DNA from: Acidobacteriota bacterium
GTDB taxonomy: Bacteria > Acidobacteriota > Terriglobia > UBA7540
Length of the DNA stretch: 64,000 bases
Direction of reading: 5' to 3'
NCBI GenBank assembly: GCA_021817045.1
Contig: JAKAWG010000017.1
Location: 1-64,000 of the forward strand
Under the pieces are notes generated by a model. The model ran no database searches. It was not told the DNA's origin and was given only the letters and a program-made list of their open reading frames with translations. Position numbers and translations under genes: made by a program. How positions within the stretch are numbered: the stretch's first letter is position 1; each line of letters begins with the position of its first letter. This document shows positions 58,797-64,000 of this stretch, piece by piece.

Positions 58797-60260
58797 ATGG
58801 AAGTCGAGGGGGATGGTAGTCCGTGCTTTCTTCTTGTTGACCATGACCAATCTTTCGCTGATGCTCTGAGGGGCGTCGTGGGGGAACGTTACCCCCTTCG
58901 GCACGTTGGAGTACATCAAGCGATACTTCTGCTGACAAATGAAGATCTTCCAGACGCGATCCTCTTGAACTGGGATCAGTGTGCGGCCAGCCTGCGAGCG
59001 CAGGAACGGCCACCATCCGATTTGCTCAAGGCGGTATCCGAACTACCCTACGCTCCTCCGGTGATCGTCTACAGTTCTGATTCCCGCCGGGAAACCGCTC
59101 TTGAAGCCATCAGGCATGGCGCCTTCGAATTCTTTACGCAACCCCTTGACGTTGGTCAGCTCAAACTTTCCTTGAGCAGGGCCAAGTTCAAGGCGGAATT
59201 GCTGCGGGAGTTGGCATCGGCAAGAAAACTTCTGCTCGGATCTGTGCGAGTCGAAGGGCTACTCGGTAACAGCAAGCAGATCGAGCGCATTCACGACGTC
59301 GTCAGCAAGATCAGTGGGGTCAACACAACCGTGCTGATCCGAGGTGAGAGTGGAACCGGGAAAGAGGTGGTCGCAAGGGCCATCCATAACCAAGGAACGC
59401 GGGCTACGAAGCTCTTCGTGCCCTTCTCACCGTGCGCGCTGCCTGACACCCTGATTGAAGATGAGCTTTTCGGACATGAGAGAGGGGCCTTTACCGGGGC
59501 CTCGCAAAGTCGCCGCGGCCGATTCGAGGAGGCAAACGGCGGAACTATCTTTCTCGACGAGATCGGCGATTTGGCACTTCCATTGCAATCGAAGCTACTG
59601 CGAGTGCTCCAGGAGAGGAAGCTTAACCGGCTCGGCTCCAACTCGCCGGTTCCGGTGGACGTTCGAGTGGTCTGCGCAACGAACCGAGACCTCGAGCTCA
59701 TGGTTCAAGAGGGGACGTTCCGGCAGGATCTGTACTACAGGATTTCGGTCGTGCGAATCGACTTGCCGCCCCTCAGGGACCGGAAGGATGACATCCCGCT
59801 ATTAGCCGAATTCTTCTGCCGCAAGTTCGCTTCACTGCATCAGCGGAACATTCGCGGCCTCAGCCCTGGTTTCCTGACGGCGTTGGTCAGCTACAACTGG
59901 CCCGGAAACGTCCGCGAGTTGCAAAACGTAATCGAAAGGAGCCTGGTGCTGGCGGAAGGACATCAGCTCGTTGTTACCGATCTTCCGCCCGAGATGAGGG
60001 ACCTGGCAATTGCATCCGAAATTCCACGGGGGTCGTTTAACGAGGCAGTCCGATGTTTCAAAAGAGAGCTTGTAAAATCCGCGCTTCAGCTTCATTCGGG
60101 AAACCGCCTCAAGGCCGCCAAGGAATTGCGGATCAGCCGGTGTTATCTCCACCGGCTCCTGAAGCAGTTGAATATCGAGGGTGGCGAATCCCCGGCACCG
60201 GCAAACACGCTCAAGACGGAGCCTCCCGAGGACGCAACGGTACCCGTCGCCGCTTCTTGA
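58797..60260 (+). CDS. NtrC-like sigma-54-dependent regulator with degenerate receiver domain
   Basis: The start is ATG 58797-58799, preceded by 'ggaggggga'. The 487-residue protein has a receiver-like domain (about 10-125), an AAA+ sigma-54-interaction domain (about 155-390) and a Fis-type HTH (about 430-470). The AAA+ motifs are 'VLIRGESGTGKEVVARAI' (Walker A), 'LFGHERGAFTGAS' (the GAFTGA loop that contacts sigma-54) and 'GGTIFLDEIGDLAL' (Walker B). The receiver keeps 'FLLVDHDQ', but the phospho-acceptor position reads 'AILLNWDQ' (Asn) and the conserved Lys reads 'FFTQPLD' (Gln), so phosphorylation is unlikely. It overlaps the tadE gene (TGATG) and probably controls the pilus genes. Confidence 0.9.
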   Translation: MEVEGDGSPCFLLVDHDQSFADALRGVVGERYPLRHVGVHQAILLLTNEDLPDAILLNWDQCAASLRAQERPPSDLLKAVSELPYAPPVIVYSSDSRRETALEAIRHGAFEFFTQPLDVGQLKLSLSRAKFKAELLRELASARKLLLGSVRVEGLLGNSKQIERIHDVVSKISGVNTTVLIRGESGTGKEVVARAIHNQGTRATKLFVPFSPCALPDTLIEDELFGHERGAFTGASQSRRGRFEEANGGTIFLDEIGDLALPLQSKLLRVLQERKLNRLGSNSPVPVDVRVVCATNRDLELMVQEGTFRQDLYYRISVVRIDLPPLRDRKDDIPLLAEFFCRKFASLHQRNIRGLSPGFLTALVSYNWPGNVRELQNVIERSLVLAEGHQLVVTDLPPEMRDLAIASEIPRGSFNEAVRCFKRELVKSALQLHSGNRLKAAKELRISRCYLHRLLKQLNIEGGESPAPANTLKTEPPEDATVPVAAS

Positions 60261-60961
60261 TGCCCGTCGCCGTTAGCGCGGATTCCGAAATCAGGGATCG
60301 GCCGTTAGGGGTCAGCGTTCGGCATTCCGCGGTAGACGCGGTCAGCGCCAGGCGGGCCGCCGCGCAGCCCTCCCCGCTTATCACTCGTCACACATCACTC
60401 GTCACTGCTTCTTCCGGGCAAGCCATGGTGGAAACGGCGTTGGTGGTGCCGCTCCTACTGATGCTAGTCCTGAACGTAATTAATTTTGCTTACTTCTTCC
60501 TTGTAGCTATCAACTTGGCTGCGGCACCACGTAGCGGGGCGTTGTATTCCATTCTCGGATTTGCGACCCCGCAGTACCTCATACTGCCGCCGGCTACCTC
60601 GGATGCTAGCTGCCCAGGTACTACCCCCAATTGCGATGTGAGCGACCTCGTCTACGGGGACATGACCGGAGCCATCTACGAGCCTGCGACAAAAGCGTCG
60701 GTGGAGGTATGCTCGTCCACGATCGGGGTGACCGGTGGAGGGACTTCTTCTCAGACTTCAGCCTGCAACCCTACGACTTATGCTGCCGAGGTCGACCCGG
60801 AAGCTCCTAATTTCATTCTGAACCGCGTAGACGTCACTTATACGTTCAACTCGCTGATTCCAGGTACACCCTTCAATATCGCCTTGATGGCGTCCCCCAT
60901 TTGCACAGCCGCCGGCACGTGCACTTTCCATCGGATGGCGGAGATGCGAGAGATGAACTGA
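60260..60961 (+). CDS. TadE-like pseudopilin
   Basis: ATG 60260 overlaps the regulator's stop (TGATG), so this is the likely start; the frame open farther upstream overlaps the regulator. The 233-residue protein has a membrane helix near residue 60-80 ('VVPLLLMLVLNVINFAYFFL') directly after 'SSGQAMVETAL', the TadE signature with prepilin-like Glu. The exported domain has six or more Cys ('ASCPGTTPNCDVSDL', 'SPICTAAGTC') that may form disulfides. The leader before the helix is partly read from a dispersed repeat. It may belong to the pilus tip or periplasmic assembly. Confidence 0.8.
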   Translation: MPVAVSADSEIRDRPLGVSVRHSAVDAVSARRAAAQPSPLITRHTSLVTASSGQAMVETALVVPLLLMLVLNVINFAYFFLVAINLAAAPRSGALYSILGFATPQYLILPPATSDASCPGTTPNCDVSDLVYGDMTGAIYEPATKASVEVCSSTIGVTGGGTSSQTSACNPTTYAAEVDPEAPNFILNRVDVTYTFNSLIPGTPFNIALMASPICTAAGTCTFHRMAEMREMN

Positions 60962-61033
60962 TGCCTAGTGAAGAGGGACGAGTAAAATCCAAGTGAGGAT
61001 CGCGCTGTCGGTGAAATAAGAGTTAGGTCAAGA

Positions 61034-61567
61034 ATGATGGGTTACTACCTTGGGACAAGAGGCGGGGAAGCAGGAACGAGAGGTATAGTTGTTCACTCGT
61101 CGCTCGTCATTCGCCACCGGCGTGGCTTCAGTCATCGCACATCACTACTCACTGGCTCTCGGGGGCAAGCTCAAGTCGAGTTTGTGCTGAGTATTCTGTT
61201 CCTGCTCATCTTCATCTTTGGCATTTTCGAGATGACGATGTTCGTTTATACATACAACGTGCTCGCAGATTCAGCGAAAGAAGGCGTGCGTTATGCCATT
61301 GTACATGGTTCGGATAGCTCGAACGCCAGCGGCCCCGGCTGTGCTGATTCCTCCGGCACAAACGTGCAGGCGGTGGTGAACAATTACGCCGAGTACTCTT
61401 TCCACGATGTTTCCGGGATGACGGTGACCACAAAGTGGCCGGACAGCTCATGTGTCGCCCCAAGCCGAGTCCGAGTCACGGTGAGCTATCCCTATAAGCC
61501 GTTGCTCAATCTCGGCTGGCCTACCGTCACCGTGAATGCCGCTGCCGAAGGTCGCATCGTATATTGA
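61034..61567 (+). CDS. TadE-like pseudopilin
   Basis: This 177-residue protein has a TadE region: 'SRGQAQVEFVLSILFLLIFI' followed by 'FGIFEMTMFVYTYNVLADSA', the helix and the first part of the exported domain. The rest is short, with two Cys residues ('GPGCADSS', 'PDSSCVAPS') and a small beta-rich C-terminus ('RVRVTVSYPYKPLLNL'). The first 50 residues contain a repeat-derived 'HSSLVIRHRRG' and 'HRTSLLTG'. It follows the first tadE in the same direction and precedes tadG. Confidence 0.82.
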   Translation: MMGYYLGTRGGEAGTRGIVVHSSLVIRHRRGFSHRTSLLTGSRGQAQVEFVLSILFLLIFIFGIFEMTMFVYTYNVLADSAKEGVRYAIVHGSDSSNASGPGCADSSGTNVQAVVNNYAEYSFHDVSGMTVTTKWPDSSCVAPSRVRVTVSYPYKPLLNLGWPTVTVNAAAEGRIVY

Positions 61568-61600
61568 CGTTTCGGATAATGGATTGATGTTGCTGAGTGT

Positions 61601-61727
61601 CTGTCAGGCTGCTGAAAACATATAGTGGCGGCTTAATGCCGCGAAAGCTGCGGTGAAGACTCTGGGAGTATGGCGATATAAAAGCGCCGCTACATTCGCC
61701 GGCGAGGATTCTTCAGCAATCTGTTAG
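61601..61727. repeat. MITE-like element upstream of tadG
   Basis: The 18-base ends ('ctgtcaggctgctgaaaa' and the reverse complement of 'tcttcagcaatctgttag') are imperfect inverted repeats. Inside are 'tatagtggcggcttaatg' and 'agcgccgctacattcg', comparable to the 'gtagcggcg...cgccgctac' core of the 13500-13615 element. No coding capacity. Confidence 0.6.
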
Positions 61728-61778
61728 AGCCAGCGGTTGACGACTGCTGGCGCTTTTAATGCAATTGTGAGGGGGCTC

Positions 61779-63617
61779 ATGAGAAGTCTGTATGAGAAGT
61801 TGCTCGCTCAGTTGCCAAATGAGCGCGGGCAAACCACGATTATGGTAGTGCTTGCGCTTGGCCTGTTTCTTTTGGGCGCTGTCGGCTTCGGAGTGGATGT
61901 TGCAAGCCTCTGGTTCCACCGGCAGGCAGCGCAAACAGCCGCAGACGCCGCCTGCACGGCCGGCGTCATGGACATGCTCGTCCAGGACGAAGGAGCCGGC
62001 ACCCCGGGTTCCGCTTGGGTTATGTCGCAACCCGCGGATTGTGTCGGGAATTCGACTATCGCTCCGTGCTGGTACGCGGCTCACAACGGATACAATGGGG
62101 CAGGCCTCGTTGCTGGCGCTCCGTCGAATGATGTCAAGCTGAGCTACACCAAGCCGGCCGAGTCCACCTTCACGGACTGCGGCGCCTCCCCAACTGTTGG
62201 CTGCGTGTTTTCCTACTTCCAGGTCAATGTGGTTGACCGCGTGAAAGTGTTTTTCATGGGCATGATCAGCGGTTCGAGAACCATGGACGTTGGCGCCAGG
62301 GCAGTCTGTGGTGTAGTGCAGGCCAGCGCACCTGTGCCGATCATCGTGCTGAATCCAAGCTGCCCCCACGCCCTGGAGGTAAGTGGGAGTGCGCAGATAA
62401 ACGTCATAGGGGGGCCAACCAGGAGCATCCAGGTGAATTCAAGCAACACAACCTGCGCGTCGGCAACCCGTAACGCCGGCTGCCCTACCCAGACCGGCAA
62501 TGGCGCGTGCCCTGGCACGGGTGCCATCAACCTTTGCGATGGCGGGCCGACCTTTGATGGCAGTTCTTTCGGCGTCACGGGCTTTCCCGGTGGCACCCCC
62601 GATAGCGGCTTTGATACGCAAAACAGCGGCAGATGGGAGGAGGCCACCCCGATCAACGACCCCTACGCATTTGTGAACGCACCTGCCGCGCCAACTCTCG
62701 CGCCAACCACAGGCGCGGGTCCGGGCTTGGCTCCTGATCCCTACCCCTCACAGTGCCTGACGAACACAAACCCCTGCCAGGTAGCTCACCTTACGAACGG
62801 CTGTCCTGATACCGCGGGCTGCTTGGAATATGGGCCGGGCCTTTACACGAGCCCCATCATAATTAAGAATCAGACGGCAATCTTTGATCCAGGCATCTAT
62901 TACATCCAGCCGACTGCGTACTCCAAGAAATACAACGCGGGGTCGCCCAGCATCTGCACGTCAGGGGAAGTTCCAGGGACAATTTACTACGATCTGGTCT
63001 TTGACACCGGCTCGCTTGTCAGGCCAAGCACCGCCGCAGGCGACGGGAGCGGCGGCACGATGTTCTACCTCTCTGGGGCAGGCGGGAGCACGGGATACGG
63101 CTCAGTCTACATCGATGCCAACTCGGGGAGCAGAATGGTGGACCCGTTCACGAGCAACAGCCTCTGGGCGTGCCCGGGCGGCACAGCTCCGCCCTCTCAG
63201 CTTGGCTTGCCGAGTTTCCTCAATGGAAACGTGCTGATGGGACAATGCACGGCCGGGGGCACTTATATTGGAGCGACGGGCGAGACTTCTGGTGCCGTCC
63301 GGGGTTTGCTGTTCTTTGACGACCGCGCGAACAACATGATCGACCGGCAGCCCAGCATGCAAGGCGGCGGCGGCTTGGTTCTGGCCGGCAATCTTTACTT
63401 TCACAACTGCAACTCGGCCGGTACCGGCACCGACTGCGACGAACCTCCGGCCGGTTATAACGCGTTTTTCCAGCTTCAGGGCAACCCCAGTAGCGGTACT
63501 TACGTGCTGGGCAACATCACGGCCGATGAGCTTGTGCTCTCGGGAAATGGAAGCATCTCCATGGCGCTAAATCCAAACGCCATCTACCACATCATGAAGG
63601 CGACGTTGCTGCAATAG
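61779..63617 (+). CDS. TadG-like pilus assembly protein with large exported domain
   Basis: ATG 61779 with 'gaggggg' upstream gives a 612-residue protein. After a short leader comes 'NERGQTTIMVVLALGLFLLG' and 'AVGFGVDVASLWFHRQAAQ' followed by 'TAADAACTAG', the TadG-type membrane helix and first helix. The rest is a large exported domain rich in Gly, Asn, Cys and Thr, with many short beta strands ('ITADELVLSGNGSISMALNP', 'RQPSMQGGGGLVLAGNLYFH'). It resembles repetitive Gly-rich surface proteins, not the vWA domain seen in some TadG proteins. It may be the adhesive tip or anchor of the pilus. Confidence 0.8.
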   Translation: MRSLYEKLLAQLPNERGQTTIMVVLALGLFLLGAVGFGVDVASLWFHRQAAQTAADAACTAGVMDMLVQDEGAGTPGSAWVMSQPADCVGNSTIAPCWYAAHNGYNGAGLVAGAPSNDVKLSYTKPAESTFTDCGASPTVGCVFSYFQVNVVDRVKVFFMGMISGSRTMDVGARAVCGVVQASAPVPIIVLNPSCPHALEVSGSAQINVIGGPTRSIQVNSSNTTCASATRNAGCPTQTGNGACPGTGAINLCDGGPTFDGSSFGVTGFPGGTPDSGFDTQNSGRWEEATPINDPYAFVNAPAAPTLAPTTGAGPGLAPDPYPSQCLTNTNPCQVAHLTNGCPDTAGCLEYGPGLYTSPIIIKNQTAIFDPGIYYIQPTAYSKKYNAGSPSICTSGEVPGTIYYDLVFDTGSLVRPSTAAGDGSGGTMFYLSGAGGSTGYGSVYIDANSGSRMVDPFTSNSLWACPGGTAPPSQLGLPSFLNGNVLMGQCTAGGTYIGATGETSGAVRGLLFFDDRANNMIDRQPSMQGGGGLVLAGNLYFHNCNSAGTGTDCDEPPAGYNAFFQLQGNPSSGTYVLGNITADELVLSGNGSISMALNPNAIYHIMKATLLQ

Positions 63618-63744
63618 GGTCCTCTGCGGCCTCTGAACCCTCCGTGTTAAAAGGCTCCTACCACGGAGATCACAGGGAACGCAGGGGGAATGTGAATGGC
63701 GCGGAACGCAAATCCGCAGCCGGCCAAGACAAGGCTTTTTGAAC
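63618..63744. repeat. Dispersed repeat of the 'cacggagatcacaggga' type
   Basis: 'ctaccacggagatcacaggg' near 63658-63677 belongs to the family seen at 41540-41605 and 42945-43100. No gene in this gap. Confidence 0.45.
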
Positions 63745-64000
63745 ATGCCGGAAGTGTTTTGGGACACAAAGCGAACGCGTCAGATTTGGCCTCGAGTTGA
63801 AGAGCTGCCGGGGTCTCCAGACTTCGTTCTCAGTTCCGTCGGACTGAGTCACGGCCCCGTACCGGGCCGTGGGCTGGTTTATTCGGTTGTCCTTCATATC
63901 GTTGCTGTCTTAGCCGTTCTTATGCACCTGCCTTCGCGCATCCCGCCCTACCAGCACACACAGGAATGGCAATTGACAATGTTTCCCAAGGGAGTGATTT
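63745..64000 (+). CDS. Start of a membrane protein, possibly TonB-like (3' partial)
   Basis: ATG 63745 opens a frame that runs off the window after 85 codons. It has a hydrophilic N-terminus ('VFWDTKRTRQIWPRVEEL'), then 'GRGLVYSVVLHIVAVLAVL', a single membrane helix of the kind found at the start of TonB-type energy transducers, and 'PPYQHTQEW'. The C-terminal TonB domain would lie outside the window, so the function is only suggested. 'aagg' is ten bases upstream of the start. Confidence 0.5.
   Translation, partial: MPEVFWDTKRTRQIWPRVEELPGSPDFVLSSVGLSHGPVPGRGLVYSVVLHIVAVLAVLMHLPSRIPPYQHTQEWQLTMFPKGVI

Noticed and set aside
60053-60259. Frame open upstream of the first tadE gene
   Set aside because: It overlaps the regulator coding end; ATG 60260 is coupled to the regulator stop.
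1-64000. CRISPR array
   Set aside because: No regularly spaced direct repeats with unique spacers; all repeats seen are dispersed or palindromic.

Overview
The window is high-GC bacterial DNA with long, tightly packed, often overlapping genes. No rRNA or phylogenetic marker is present, so the host can only be guessed. A RfaH/NusG-type UpxY antiterminator heading an exopolysaccharide operon, a Tad pilus locus with an NtrC-type regulator, and many degenerate dispersed repeats together suggest an Acidobacteriota-like soil or sediment bacterium (low confidence). It may be a metagenome contig.

Region 1 (about 0.4-24.3 kb, minus strand) is an exopolysaccharide/capsule cluster. Read in transcription order it has two PilZ proteins, UpxY, a polyprenyl-phosphate sugar transferase, a Gfo/Idh/MocA oxidoreductase with a WbpD-like acetyltransferase, an AlgD-like nucleotide-sugar dehydrogenase, a deacetylase-like protein and HldE. 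These are followed by an asparagine-synthase-like protein lacking the glutaminase Cys, an alpha/alpha-toroid protein, a GT2, a canonical AsnB, a GT2-GtrA fusion, a GT39-like protein, an O-antigen ligase, an FkbM methyltransferase and two tandem GNAT/FemAB-like proteins. It ends in a frameshifted methyltransferase. No flippase, Wzz or Wza is seen. Two tRNA genes (Thr-like and Ser-like) sit inside this run in the same orientation, and each supplies the stop codon of the CDS before it.

Region 2 (about 24.5-30 kb) is accessory debris: an IclR fragment, a decayed ISL3-type transposase, a 5'-truncated GIY-YIG nuclease, an orphan Phd/YefM-like antitoxin, an unknown protein and an orphan HsdR N-terminal nuclease domain. 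A Kelch-type lipoprotein gene (30.3-31.8 kb) follows, flanked by direct repeats.

Region 3 (about 32-63.6 kb) is a Tad/Flp pilus locus in two halves. The machinery and pilin (TadC, TadB, CpaF, CpaE, CpaC, CpaB, prepilin peptidase, Flp) lie on the minus strand at 34.4-42.6 kb. An NtrC-like regulator, two TadE proteins and TadG lie on the plus strand at 58.8-63.6 kb. Between them are eleven minus-strand genes: eight multi-membrane GT-C/PAP2-type proteins, two GT2 dolichyl-phosphate-mannose-synthase-like enzymes and a methyltransferase. This placement raises the possibility of glycosylated pili or a pilus-associated glycan.

Overlaid on all this are dispersed repeats: two MITE-like elements of 116-127 bp with terminal inverted repeats, and several families of simple degenerate repeats. 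Some repeats are read in frame as protein, notably in the GT39-like protein at 43.1-45.2 kb and in the leaders of both TadE proteins.
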